A stretch of DNA of 43,176 nucleotides from an uncultured Gammaproteobacteria bacterium (GTDB lineage Bacteria; Pseudomonadota; Gammaproteobacteria; Pseudomonadales; Azotimanducaceae), in the NCBI GenBank assembly GCA_913050035.1, contig CAJXAC010000013.1, positions 1 through 43,176 of the forward strand, in the 5' to 3' direction. Under the pieces are notes generated by a model. That model made no database searches and had not been told where the DNA came from. It worked only from the letters and a program-made list of their open reading frames with translations. Shown in pieces: positions 1 to 8,819 of this stretch. Both the position numbers and the translations under genes were made by a program. Position 1 is the stretch's first letter, and every line of letters begins with the position of its first letter.

Positions 1-195
1 ATGCGCATAATAATTCCCCTTATGATTGAATGCTGTGCGTGGATGCATGATCGCTACGTAAACACAGTATAGTGGCATCTATGCGGTAAGGTCTTGTTAT
101 GCGCGAGACTGGCAAGAGGTCGGCGTTCTTTGAATTTTCGCTAGCGTGTTTTACGCGCAACTTTGGACTCGACCCGAACATGAAGGAACAACTTA

Positions 196-1599
196 ATGGC
201 CCAAGTGAAGCGGATAGTGCTGGCGCTGTGCGTGAGTTTAAGTATCACCACCGCGGTTCATGCCAAGACCATAGATGACTATGCCAACGAAGCGGTTGAG
301 CGGCTATCTGCCTACCTTCAAATTGATACCATCAATCCGCCGGGTAACGAGTCTCGAGGTGTCCGCTACATTAGTTCGCTACTCGACGCTGCCGGCATTG
401 CATATGAAACGGCAGAGTCTGCGCCTGGCCGTGGCAATCTATGGGCGCGCATACCCGGCGCTGCGGCGGCCGGAGAAGATAAGCAACCCGCCCTTATTCT
501 GTTGCATCATATTGACGTCGTGCCTGCTAGCCGAAAATATTGGAGCTTTGAACCACTGTCCGGCGATGTAGCGGACGGCTTTGTATATGGCCGCGGTGCC
601 ATTGATACGAAAGGCTTAGGTATTGCTCAGCTGCAAGCTTTCTTAGCCTTGGCCGCTAGCGGTGCGGAACTGAATCGAGATGTTATTTTACTTGCTACAG
701 CGGACGAAGAAGCCGGTGGCTTTTTCGGTGTGGGCTGGTTGATTGAGAACCGCCCCGAGCTTTTTTCTGATGTCGGCTATGTCTTGAATGAAGGAGGCTC
801 GGGCCGTGTATTTGGTGATCAAATCGCGGTTTTAGTCGAGGTGACACAAAAAGTGCCATTGTGGCTGCGGCTAACTGCTACAGGCCGCCCCGGTCATGGC
901 TCAGCGCCGCAAATGCAGACTTCAGTGACACGACTTGTCCGCGGCCTCAAACGCATCAGTGAAACCGAGTTCCCGGTGCGCGTAATTGAGCCGGTGGCCA
1001 CAATGTTCGAGGGCTTGGCGCCCTATCAACTCGCGGTTGGTCAGCCGGCCGCGCCGAATATCCGCGATGCGGTAAACGACAGCGATTACTTGCTTGAAAT
1101 GAAATTGCGTAATCCGGGTGGTCATGCGCTATTGCGCAACACTTGCTCGATAACCACCTTACAGGGCAGCTCAAAAATAAATGTAGTTCCGGCTGAAGCC
1201 CATGCTGAATTAGACTGTCGGCTCTTGCCTGATCAGGATCCTGAGGCGTTTCTGCAGGAGTTGACGGCAATCATCAATGACCCGCGTATAACTATTGATA
1301 AAATTATGGGTTTTACGCCGGCAATTAGTCGAACAGATACACCATTGTTTCAGGTGCTTGAAAACGTCGCGGATGAGTTTTTTGGTGCCACGGTGATTCC
1401 AACTGTAGCGGGCGGTTTTACCGATTCGCACTTTTTCCGGGATCTTGGCATCACCAGTTATGGTTATTCGCCGTTTGCTTTTGCACCCAGAGAATTTAGT
1501 GGTGTGCATGGTAACGACGAGCGGCTTGCGGTGGAACAACTGCGACGCGGAGTCAAAATCTATTACACCGTGCTGCAGCAATTTACTGCTCGCCGCTAA
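196..1599 (+). CDS. M20 family metallopeptidase, secreted
   Basis: Predicted zinc-dependent exopeptidase/deacylase of the M20 (carboxypeptidase/PM20D1-like) family, 467 aa. Residues 1-23 form a signal peptide with a VHA/K cleavage site, so it should act in the periplasm or outside. The metal-binding motif HHIDVVP near residue 98 and GRGAIDTKG near 131 carry the His and bridging Asp; DEEAGG near 170 carries the catalytic and metal-binding Glu pair. A dimerisation domain follows at about 215-340. The ATG has AAGGA about 9 bases upstream. The next gene, a serine hydrolase, follows in the same direction after 33 bases. Family assignment is firm; the substrate (peptide or N-acyl amino acid) is unknown. 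Confidence 0.88.
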   Translation: MAQVKRIVLALCVSLSITTAVHAKTIDDYANEAVERLSAYLQIDTINPPGNESRGVRYISSLLDAAGIAYETAESAPGRGNLWARIPGAAAAGEDKQPALILLHHIDVVPASRKYWSFEPLSGDVADGFVYGRGAIDTKGLGIAQLQAFLALAASGAELNRDVILLATADEEAGGFFGVGWLIENRPELFSDVGYVLNEGGSGRVFGDQIAVLVEVTQKVPLWLRLTATGRPGHGSAPQMQTSVTRLVRGLKRISETEFPVRVIEPVATMFEGLAPYQLAVGQPAAPNIRDAVNDSDYLLEMKLRNPGGHALLRNTCSITTLQGSSKINVVPAEAHAELDCRLLPDQDPEAFLQELTAIINDPRITIDKIMGFTPAISRTDTPLFQVLENVADEFFGATVIPTVAGGFTDSHFFRDLGITSYGYSPFAFAPREFSGVHGNDERLAVEQLRRGVKIYYTVLQQFTARR

Positions 1600-1632
1600 C
1601 GCCAACTTAGAGATTTTAATAAGGATACGGGA

Positions 1633-2838
1633 ATGGACATTAAAGCTACCGCACTAGATTTTACGCCTATGCATGAGCGAATGGACGCGTACATAGAGCA
1701 GAATATCCTGTCTTGCTGTGCCACTTTGGTAATGCAGGGACAGGAAATTATCGACTACAAAACCTTTGGTTATATGGATTTGGAGAGTAAGGAGCCGTTG
1801 CGTGCCGATGCCATTTACCGAATGTATTCCAACACCAAATTGGTTACCTCGGTGGCACTGATGATGCTGCACGAAGAGGGTCTATTTGATCTCGACGATC
1901 CGTTGGCTAAATACATGCCGCAATTTGATGGGCTATCGGTTCTTAAACCTGACGCTCAAACCGCCGATGACGTGGTTCCGGCTCAGCAACTGATCCTGAT
2001 CCGGCATATTTTGAGCCATAGCGCCGGATTTTCTTATGGTTTTATCGAGCCTAATTCAGTCATCGATCAGGCTTATTTGCAGGGCGGGTTGAATGTTCTC
2101 GCTGACTCCAGTATCGATCTAGAAGAGTTTTGTGATCGCGTTGCGCGTTTGCCCTTGGCCTATGAACCGGGCGCAAGCTGGCGTTATTCGGTAGCTACGG
2201 ATGTTTGTGCGCGTCTAGTCGAGGTGCTGTCTGGCCAAAAGTTTGATGAATTTCTGCAGCAGCGGATCTTTGCGCCCCTAGGAATGGTCGATACCGGATT
2301 TTGGGTGCCGCCCGAAAAAACCGACCGCTTTATCACACAATACGCACCGACAGATTTACTTGACCCGATGAAACCGGGCTTGGTTAAAGCAGACGACCCG
2401 GTTAACGGCCAGTACAACAAACTGCGACGGTTACTCAGTGGTGGCGGTGGTTTGGTTTCAACGGTTGCCGATTATGTGAAATTTCTGCAGATGATCGTAG
2501 GTGGTGGCGCATACGGGAGCGTGCGCTTGCTGAAGCCTGCCACCCTTGAGGCAATGCGAAAAAATCAATTAGCTCCAGGGGTTCAGGTGGCTTTTCCCAT
2601 GTGGTCAATGCCCGGTACCGTCTTTGGCCTAGGCTTTGCTCTAAAGCAAACCCCGCAATCAACAGAACCTCCGTCCGCCCAAGACGAATATCATTGGGGC
2701 GGTATGGCCGGCACCCACAGCTGGATGGCGCCGAATGCCGGCATAACTGGATTCTGCCTGACCCAACGGATGCCCGGTTTTTGGCATCCGTTTAGTCATG
2801 AATTTAAGGCCCATGCTTACGCCATTGCAGGGGCATAG
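1633..2838 (+). CDS. Beta-lactamase-fold serine hydrolase (class C-like)
   Basis: A 401-aa serine hydrolase of the beta-lactamase/EstB/penicillin-binding-protein superfamily. The SxxK nucleophile motif is SNTK at residues 66-69, the Tyr motif is YSV at 185, and a C-terminal HWGG motif occupies the KTG position. There is no signal peptide, so a cytoplasmic esterase or peptidase role is more likely than antibiotic resistance. AAGGA lies 7 bases before the ATG. It is probably co-transcribed with the preceding M20 peptidase (33-base gap). The substrate cannot be told from sequence. Confidence 0.87.
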   Translation: MDIKATALDFTPMHERMDAYIEQNILSCCATLVMQGQEIIDYKTFGYMDLESKEPLRADAIYRMYSNTKLVTSVALMMLHEEGLFDLDDPLAKYMPQFDGLSVLKPDAQTADDVVPAQQLILIRHILSHSAGFSYGFIEPNSVIDQAYLQGGLNVLADSSIDLEEFCDRVARLPLAYEPGASWRYSVATDVCARLVEVLSGQKFDEFLQQRIFAPLGMVDTGFWVPPEKTDRFITQYAPTDLLDPMKPGLVKADDPVNGQYNKLRRLLSGGGGLVSTVADYVKFLQMIVGGGAYGSVRLLKPATLEAMRKNQLAPGVQVAFPMWSMPGTVFGLGFALKQTPQSTEPPSAQDEYHWGGMAGTHSWMAPNAGITGFCLTQRMPGFWHPFSHEFKAHAYAIAGA

Positions 2839-2855
2839 CGGATTAGCGTTGCCGG

Positions 2856-3398
2856 TTACTGCAGGCGGGTCGCGCGAATCGTGGCCTGTAGGCGGTCGGC
2901 TATAGACACAACCGTACTGGCGACTAGTGCCCAGCTGAACATGGGAATGATGCTTTGCAGCCAAGTCCATCCTAAAAGATGACTGCCAACGGTGCAGCAG
3001 ACCAGTACAAAGTAACCGATGCCGTTGGCGCGACCGAGGGCACTGCTGCGCAACGCATGGCCAGAAAGAATTCGAGAATCCAGGCTATATTGGATGAAGG
3101 CGGCGGGTATAAGCCATGCCAGCCAAAAACTTATGAGTTCGGATTGGGCTAAAGCTACGCAGCTGGTGGTTACCAAGATCGCGTCCGTGGCATGGTCGAA
3201 GAACCCGCCCAAGGGGCTAGTATTACCTTGCTTACGAGCAACTTTGCCATCAAAAATGTCGCTTAATACCGCAAAGAACAAACAAACCGAAGCCCACAGC
3301 CACGACGCGCTGCTTATAAAAAGGTATAGGGGTAAGCAAAGGAGTAGGCGGTTTAGGGTGAGGGCATTGGCCCAGGTTAAAACGCCACCGGGACTCAC
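2856..3398 (-). CDS. CDP-alcohol phosphatidyltransferase family protein
   Basis: A 180-aa integral membrane enzyme that would transfer a phosphatidyl group from a CDP-alcohol to an acceptor alcohol. The family signature DGxxARx8Gx3Dx3D is intact, starting at DIFDGKVAR and ending at the HATDA Asp. At least four hydrophobic segments surround it. The start is GTG at 3398, five bases after the stop of the upstream lipoprotein gene, with only a weak ribosome-binding site, so translation is probably coupled. It could be a PgsA-like or related lipid synthase; the acceptor cannot be predicted. Confidence 0.85.
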   Translation of the reverse strand: MSPGGVLTWANALTLNRLLLCLPLYLFISSASWLWASVCLFFAVLSDIFDGKVARKQGNTSPLGGFFDHATDAILVTTSCVALAQSELISFWLAWLIPAAFIQYSLDSRILSGHALRSSALGRANGIGYFVLVCCTVGSHLLGWTWLQSIIPMFSWALVASTVVSIADRLQATIRATRLQ

Positions 3399-3403
3399 GC
3401 GTC

Positions 3404-3859
3404 TTACTCAGTCTTAGGGTTTAGGCGGTAAATTACACCGTTGGCCTCGCCGCTCTCGTCGAGGTAAAAATCGTATTTGAGCGAGTATTTTTCCAGCACT
3501 TGGGCGACTTCATTTTGGTTGGTGACTCGCTGAGCCGAACCCGCATACAAATTACCTTCTATACTCAACACAACCTCCGGATCGCGAGCAAGATTGCTAG
3601 CCCAGACGGCGTCTCGATCACTGGAGGCTACATAGAAATTATCAGCAATGCTCACACCCCAAACGGTCACGGAATAAGGGTCGGAAGGATTCGTTTGCAA
3701 AAGCACGTTTTCCTGATCCTCTGCAAACGTCCACTCTTCGGGCCATGTTTTTTTGATCCCTTCAAGTTCGCCGCCAGCGATCGGTCCTATGGGGCCTGAA
3801 CAGGCGAAAGTCGCAAAAGCGCAAACAAAAAGAGAGGCATTGAGGGAATAACTGCGCAT
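3404..3859 (-). CDS. Small putative lipoprotein, function unknown
   Basis: A 151-aa protein I cannot assign with certainty. From the ATG at 3859 it begins MRSYSLNASL, followed by a hydrophobic stretch and a lipobox-like TFAC at residues 20-23, which suggests an outer-membrane or periplasmic lipoprotein. The rest (WTFAEDQENVLLQT, DPEVVLSIEG, YAGSAQRVTN) resembles a flavin-reductase/pyridoxamine-oxidase split-barrel, but that is only a resemblance. An upstream in-frame start at 3898 is possible, but it would put 13 polar residues before the signal sequence. It precedes the CDP-alcohol phosphatidyltransferase gene by 5 bases, so the two probably form an operon. Confidence 0.7.
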   Translation of the reverse strand: MRSYSLNASLFVCAFATFACSGPIGPIAGGELEGIKKTWPEEWTFAEDQENVLLQTNPSDPYSVTVWGVSIADNFYVASSDRDAVWASNLARDPEVVLSIEGNLYAGSAQRVTNQNEVAQVLEKYSLKYDFYLDESGEANGVIYRLNPKTE

Positions 3860-4011
3860 TGTCGGGTGACTATCCAGGTGGAGGTATTTGATAAACAAAC
3901 TTCAAAAGTGATGATACTTAAAATAACTTGTAGGTCGAGTTGCAGTGATTGGCAGATCCCCCATAGATTTTACAATGTTTTTGACTTTTTTATGAAACTT
4001 AGGAGTTTTTA

Positions 4012-4950
4012 ATGCACAACGCAGATGCGCAGCAATGGCTAGTCACCGGCGCGAATGGCAATCTTGGGCGGCGGTTTATCGCGACGGTTCTCGGTTCCAC
4101 TCAGGATCGTATTTGTGCCGTAGTGCGCAGCGACCGCGCGGCTAAGCAGTTGGCTGCCATAGAACTAACAACGGAGCAGAATGCGCGGTTGGATATGGCC
4201 GTATTGGATTACACAGATCAGCCCGCGTTGTTGGAGGCTGCTCAAGGGTGCACCCGGGCGTTGCACCTAGTTGGTATTTTGAAGGCGACCAAGTCCGCCA
4301 CCTATGCGGAGGCCCACGAAGCAAGCGCCGGGGTGATGGCCAAAGTCTGCGACGAGACCAGCGTCGAGCATCTCACCTATCTGTCGATACTGGGCTCAAG
4401 TGCGGCCTCGTCTAATGCCTGTTTGGCATCAAAAGGCCGTGCTGAAGAAATTCTATTGAGTGCCACCACCCCTACCTGTGTGCTACGCGTGCCCATGGTG
4501 CTGGGAGAAGGCGATTACGCCAGCGGTGCTTTGTTAAGGCGTGCAGCACAAGCGCGTAGTTTTGCGTTTCGCCCAGCGAGTTTAGAGCAGCCAATTTATG
4601 CCGGTGATGTGATCACGGCCGTCGGCCAAGCGGCAACGCTGAAGTACGCCGGCGGTCTGGATCTCGCTGGAGCGGAATCTCTCAGCCGCAGGGAGTTATT
4701 GCAGCGCGCTGCACAAAGCATGGGCCAAACTACTTCGGTGGTGGGGTTGCCGATTGCCCTTGGCTACGCACTGGCTGCAGTGATGCAGACGTTATTGGCG
4801 AACCCGCCCTTAACCACTGCCATGTTGGGTGTTCTTGATCATGACGATGCCATTGATCCTGCGCCCGCGCTTCAGGCGCTGCAAATGCCAGCGCTTTGTA
4901 GCGTCGATACAACCCTTACTAAGCTACTCGCCGCTAACGCAAACGTTTAG
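4012..4950 (+). CDS. NmrA/atypical SDR NAD(P)-binding protein
   Basis: A 312-aa atypical short-chain dehydrogenase/NmrA-like protein. The Rossmann nucleotide motif is VTGANGNLG at residues 10-18. The classical SDR YxxxK is not obvious, so it may be a redox sensor or an NAD(P)H-dependent reductase. AGGAG at 4001-4005 lies 6 bases before the ATG. It is transcribed away from the lipoprotein gene across a 152-base intergenic region. Its 3' end overlaps the convergent esterase gene by 17 bp. Confidence 0.8.
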   Translation: MHNADAQQWLVTGANGNLGRRFIATVLGSTQDRICAVVRSDRAAKQLAAIELTTEQNARLDMAVLDYTDQPALLEAAQGCTRALHLVGILKATKSATYAEAHEASAGVMAKVCDETSVEHLTYLSILGSSAASSNACLASKGRAEEILLSATTPTCVLRVPMVLGEGDYASGALLRRAAQARSFAFRPASLEQPIYAGDVITAVGQAATLKYAGGLDLAGAESLSRRELLQRAAQSMGQTTSVVGLPIALGYALAAVMQTLLANPPLTTAMLGVLDHDDAIDPAPALQALQMPALCSVDTTLTKLLAANANV

Positions 4951-6052
4951 CTAAAAACGGCAGACTGACATCAAGACGGTGATCGATACCGGAATGGGTA
5001 CCGTCGAACTCCTCATAATGATGCTTGATATCGGCCTTAAGCATTGCTTGTGACAGCTGTCGGCTCCCATAGTGAATATGAAACTGGTCTCGGTGACCGC
5101 AATCCATGAATAAACCACGTAGTTTTTTCAAATTGGGTGCATAGCGCTTTATCTGATTAATTGGATCGTGCTTTAACCAAGCGCGCCAACGCTCAGGAAT
5201 CAGCTGACCAGATTGCAGGTCGAAAGGCAGGCGAAAGCCATTCTTTGCCTCCGGATCTGGGTCATAGCTTGCCGCCATGCCCAGAAGCATTAGCGCCATC
5301 ATCTCATCGCCGCTAGGACGCTCGGCGCCACCGCGGGGCCGCGACCAGACGGAATTTAAAAAGCGCTCCACTCGGCCATCGTCCTCGCCTAATCCATTGG
5401 CCTGGCGCAGGCTAGTGGCGCGCGACTTGCCGCGTGGTGCATCACTATAACGTTGCAGATGGGTCAGCACTCCGGGCCAGTCGCTTCGATAGACAAAGTC
5501 AAAGTAGGCGTCGCCACTATGATTAGCCACGCCACCCCAGATTTTTGGGTAGTGCATTGCTAGCATAAGCGACCCATAGCCGCCTGATGATTTGCCAAAG
5601 CAACCACGATGCTCCCGTGCTGCCTTAGTGCGAAATTCTTGATCAATCAACGGCACTAATTCGGTGTTGATGTAATCTGCATAATTGCCGATGGCGCTGG
5701 AGTTAATGTATTGAGTGCCACCGAACGCTGTAAAGCAGTCAGGGAATACAACGATGGTAGGCGCCATCTGATTACTGCTGATCAGGCGCTCCAGCCGCTC
5801 TACCAGATTTTCTTCGAAGCCCTTCCAATTTAGTTGGCCGGGTCCGGCGCCGGTAAATCCCGCCAGACTGTACAGCACTGCAAAGCGGCGATTTTTGCGC
5901 GGGCGATGGTAATAGGCCTGAGGTAAGTACACATTGACCGGACGCTGACTGGGGTCACCCAGCGGATTGCTCGCTAACACCGACGAGTCGTGTTGCAATG
6001 TGATAACACGATTCTCCAGACTAGGCGCAGTTACGGTTTGCTGATAAGGCAT
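4934..6052 (-). CDS. Alpha/beta-hydrolase, putative esterase (esterase D/PHB depolymerase-like)
   Basis: Putative serine esterase of the esterase-D/antigen-85 type (PF00756-like), 372 aa from the ATG at 6052. The nucleophile elbow GKSSG puts Ser155 at the usual place; the oxyanion region around RFAVLYSLAGF and a late DGTHSGIDH motif supplying His complete a plausible triad. An in-frame TTG at 6088 would add 12 residues but has no ribosome-binding site, so ATG is preferred, although that also has only a weak one. No signal peptide is seen. The gene converges on the NmrA-like gene with a 17-bp overlap. The substrate is unknown. Confidence 0.8.
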   Translation of the reverse strand: MPYQQTVTAPSLENRVITLQHDSSVLASNPLGDPSQRPVNVYLPQAYYHRPRKNRRFAVLYSLAGFTGAGPGQLNWKGFEENLVERLERLISSNQMAPTIVVFPDCFTAFGGTQYINSSAIGNYADYINTELVPLIDQEFRTKAAREHRGCFGKSSGGYGSLMLAMHYPKIWGGVANHSGDAYFDFVYRSDWPGVLTHLQRYSDAPRGKSRATSLRQANGLGEDDGRVERFLNSVWSRPRGGAERPSGDEMMALMLLGMAASYDPDPEAKNGFRLPFDLQSGQLIPERWRAWLKHDPINQIKRYAPNLKKLRGLFMDCGHRDQFHIHYGSRQLSQAMLKADIKHHYEEFDGTHSGIDHRLDVSLPFLAKRLR

Positions 6053-6208
6053 AAAGAAATCCGTTGCAAAGGGATGTGTGACGGCCAATAGCCGAGTGGT
6101 TGCTGGTACCTCAAAAGGGCCATCGTTATAGTAACTTACAGTCTACGGCTCCGCGGCCTTTGGGTTAAGAGTCGTAATGAAAATGAATGGGAGCTTTAGC
6201 AAAAGGCC

Positions 6209-6844
6209 ATGACCAGATCACTGCTTTGGATTGTTTGTTGGTGTATGCCATTGGGTGCGCTTTTGGCCAATGAGGCCGGTAATGCCGATCGCGGCAAAAG
6301 CCTTTATCCAGTATGCACCGCCTGTCATGGTGTTTCAGGTGCCGGTAATCCAGCGATGAAGGCACCAAAAATTTCCGGGCAAATGTCTTGGTATGTGTTG
6401 CGGCAGCTAGAGTTGTTTCAACAGGGTGCTCGGGGTGCAGCACCAGGTGATATGCAAGGTATGCAAATGGCAGCAATGTCCAGAGGCCGGCAATTGCAGA
6501 ACGAGCAGGCTTTAGCAGACCTCGTGGCCTATATAGGCACGTTCCGAGATCAGGCGCCTAAGGCCACAATCACGGCGGATATAGCGGCTGGGGAAAAGCT
6601 TTATGCCACATGTGCCAGTTGTCACGGAGACCAAGGTGAGGGGATTGAGGCGATGGCCGCACCCCGGCTCGCCCGTCAGAGCGATTGGTATTTATTGGCC
6701 CAGCTGCAGAAATTCAAACTAGGCCAGCGCGGTTACCATGACGCGGATCATGGCGGTAGACAAATGCGCAGCATGATCATGACGTTGCCGACCGAACAGG
6801 CAATGCGCGACGTGGTCGCTTATATCAACACCCTGCCTCAGTGA
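6209..6844 (+). CDS. Dihaem cytochrome c4
   Basis: A 211-aa periplasmic dihaem cytochrome of the c4/c553 type that carries electrons to terminal oxidases. A signal peptide covers residues 1-20. Two haem-binding motifs, CTACH at 36-40 and CASCH at 135-139, lie in two similar halves; candidate axial methionines sit in AAMSRGRQL and MRSMIM. Length and duplicated-domain layout match cytochrome c4. The alanine racemase GTG begins one base after its stop codon. A role in respiration is known for the family; its partner here is not shown. Confidence 0.92.
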   Translation: MTRSLLWIVCWCMPLGALLANEAGNADRGKSLYPVCTACHGVSGAGNPAMKAPKISGQMSWYVLRQLELFQQGARGAAPGDMQGMQMAAMSRGRQLQNEQALADLVAYIGTFRDQAPKATITADIAAGEKLYATCASCHGDQGEGIEAMAAPRLARQSDWYLLAQLQKFKLGQRGYHDADHGGRQMRSMIMTLPTEQAMRDVVAYINTLPQ

Positions 6845-6845
6845 C

Positions 6846-7940
6846 GTGAGCGGACGCCTGCAAATAAACCTCGCTGCTGTAGCGCACAATTATCGTGTGC
6901 TGCGCGCTGGCAATGGGGAAAACTTAGCCGCGGTGGTCAAGGCCGACGCCTATGGTCTAGGCGCTAATGAAGTCGCGACAGCGCTATGGGCCGAGGGCTG
7001 TCGTGAGTTTTTTGTGGCTCAGGCGGCAGAGGGTGTGGCATTGCGTAGCACGTTGCCGGAGGCGCAGATATACGTTTTAGAGGGCGTATCTTCATCGTCC
7101 TTAGCCACGCTACGCACGCAAAATTTATGTCCAGTGCTGAACAGTGTTGAGCAGTGTATTTTATGGAGTCCAAGTGATTTACCAGCGGCGCTGCAACTTG
7201 ATACTGGCATGGCAAGGCTTGGATTGAGCACCGAGGAAATCGCCTTGGTGTTGCGGGATCATGCAATAGATGTGCGCCTGTTACTGAGCCATTTTGCGCG
7301 AGCGGATGAGCTTGAACATGACTTTACTCAGTCACAAACCGATCGCGTAATCGGTGTTTATACCGAGCTTCTGCGGCGCCGGCCCGGATTACGCTTGAGT
7401 TTGAATAACTCAGCAGCGTGCGTAGGCGGTATTGTCCTGGCAGCGGGGATTCAGCAGCTGGGCCGAGCAGGTATTGGTTTGTATGGCGGTAATCCACTGG
7501 CTACTGGCCGTGCCGGTGATGTCGGGCTTCGGCCCGTTGCAAGTGTGTTTGGTCAGGTTTTGCAGGTGCGCAATCTCAAAGCAGGGACGCCTGTAGGGTA
7601 TGGTGGCACCTATACAGCCACTGCCGATGAGCGAGTCATGATTGTTGGGGTGGGATACGCTGATGGCGTACCCAGATTACTGTCCAATCAAGGCCATGTT
7701 TTTGTGCAAGGTCAGCACTGTGCTATTCGCGGTCGCGTAAGCATGGATATGCTGCATGCAGATGCGTCTGAAGTTGATGTCGCGGTGGGTGATTGGGTCG
7801 AGGTTATGGGTGCCAATGTTTGTGTCGACGACATTGCTATTCAAGCCCAAACCATCCCCTACGAAGTGCTCACCGGGCTGGGCAAGCGTTTACATAGGGT
7901 ATACCTTAATGACTCTGAAGCGGGGCGGCAGATGCAGTAG
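6846..7940 (+). CDS. alr: Alanine racemase
   Basis: PLP-dependent racemase making D-alanine from L-alanine for peptidoglycan. Length is 364 aa, normal for the family. The PLP lysine is Lys32 in VVKADAYG and the second catalytic base is Tyr252 in GYGGTYTA. The C-terminal domain carries GRVSMDM. The start is GTG one base after the cytochrome c4 stop, with no clear ribosome-binding site of its own, suggesting translational coupling. No dadA-type dehydrogenase is adjacent, so this looks like the biosynthetic rather than the catabolic enzyme. Confidence 0.96.
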   Translation: MSGRLQINLAAVAHNYRVLRAGNGENLAAVVKADAYGLGANEVATALWAEGCREFFVAQAAEGVALRSTLPEAQIYVLEGVSSSSLATLRTQNLCPVLNSVEQCILWSPSDLPAALQLDTGMARLGLSTEEIALVLRDHAIDVRLLLSHFARADELEHDFTQSQTDRVIGVYTELLRRRPGLRLSLNNSAACVGGIVLAAGIQQLGRAGIGLYGGNPLATGRAGDVGLRPVASVFGQVLQVRNLKAGTPVGYGGTYTATADERVMIVGVGYADGVPRLLSNQGHVFVQGQHCAIRGRVSMDMLHADASEVDVAVGDWVEVMGANVCVDDIAIQAQTIPYEVLTGLGKRLHRVYLNDSEAGRQMQ

Positions 7941-7969
7941 CGCACGCAGCGCAAGATTGGCGAGGGGGA

Positions 7970-8797
7970 ATGATGAGCGAGTCGAGCAATAACAGGGTAA
8001 ATCCAGCTGGCGTGCTGGCCGGTAAGGTGGCCGTGGTAACCGGTGCCAGTAGAGGCATTGGTGATGCCATTGCGCGGCGATTTGCCATGGAGGGGGCCAA
8101 GGTTGTTGTTTCGGCACGCACCGTTGACAGTGGTGAGCACTACCTACCCGGAACCATTAATGAAACTGTGGCGGCGATTCGCGCTGCAGGAGGCGAAGCC
8201 TTAGGGGTTAAAGCTGATCTGGCAGCGGCGGAAGATCGCGAGCAGTTAATCGCTGCTGCTGAGGCGGAGTTCGGTTCGGTCGATATTTTAGTCAATAATG
8301 CGGCCATCACCTACTTTATCCCTGTTGAAGATTTTCCCGAGAAACGCTTTCGACTTATGACCGACGTACAGGTCTGGGCACCCTTTGAATTGGCCCAACG
8401 CGTGCTGCCAGGTATGCAGGAGAAAGGTTCGGGCTGGATTCTCAACATATCGTCCCATGCGGCGATCCACCCAGAAAAAACCCTATCCGGGCGTGGCGGT
8501 ACGGTTTATGGCATGTGTAAGGCCGCATTGGAGCGCTTCACCACGGGTCTGGCGCAAGAGACCTACGATCAGGGCATTGGCGTTAACGTCATCTCTCCCG
8601 GCCTGGTGGCAACTCCAGGCGTTATGCACCATAAGTTAATTAATTCCGAGAATGAGGATCGAGTAACACCAGTCGAGCATATGGCTGAGGCCTGCTTAAG
8701 ATTGTGCCATGGGGATCCCCACGCGCTGACTGGCCGCATTGACTACGCGGACGAAGTGATGCTGGAGTTCGACCTTCAGGCCGCCGAATTGATTTAG
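7970..8797 (+). CDS. SDR family oxidoreductase
   Basis: Classical short-chain dehydrogenase/reductase of 275 aa, cytoplasmic, NAD(P)-dependent. The cofactor motif TGASRGIG is near residues 25-32, NNA near 105, the catalytic Ser in NISSHAA, and Tyr180/Lys184 in YGMCK. The start could be the first or second of two consecutive ATGs; a GAGGGGG ribosome-binding site lies just upstream. It is followed after 22 bases by a class III aminotransferase, so the pair may work on the same amino or keto compound. The substrate is not predictable. Confidence 0.92.
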   Translation: MMSESSNNRVNPAGVLAGKVAVVTGASRGIGDAIARRFAMEGAKVVVSARTVDSGEHYLPGTINETVAAIRAAGGEALGVKADLAAAEDREQLIAAAEAEFGSVDILVNNAAITYFIPVEDFPEKRFRLMTDVQVWAPFELAQRVLPGMQEKGSGWILNISSHAAIHPEKTLSGRGGTVYGMCKAALERFTTGLAQETYDQGIGVNVISPGLVATPGVMHHKLINSENEDRVTPVEHMAEACLRLCHGDPHALTGRIDYADEVMLEFDLQAAELI

Positions 8798-8819
8798 GGA
8801 AAAATTCAGGAGTCAGAGC

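Noticed and set aside
1-195. Short frame at 1-72 before the M20 peptidase
   Set aside because: No ribosome-binding site visible at the window edge and no similarity; it may be chance.
1633-2838. Possible antibiotic-resistance beta-lactamase
   Set aside because: No signal peptide, and the HWGG motif replaces KTG; this fits the wider esterase/serine hydrolase group better.
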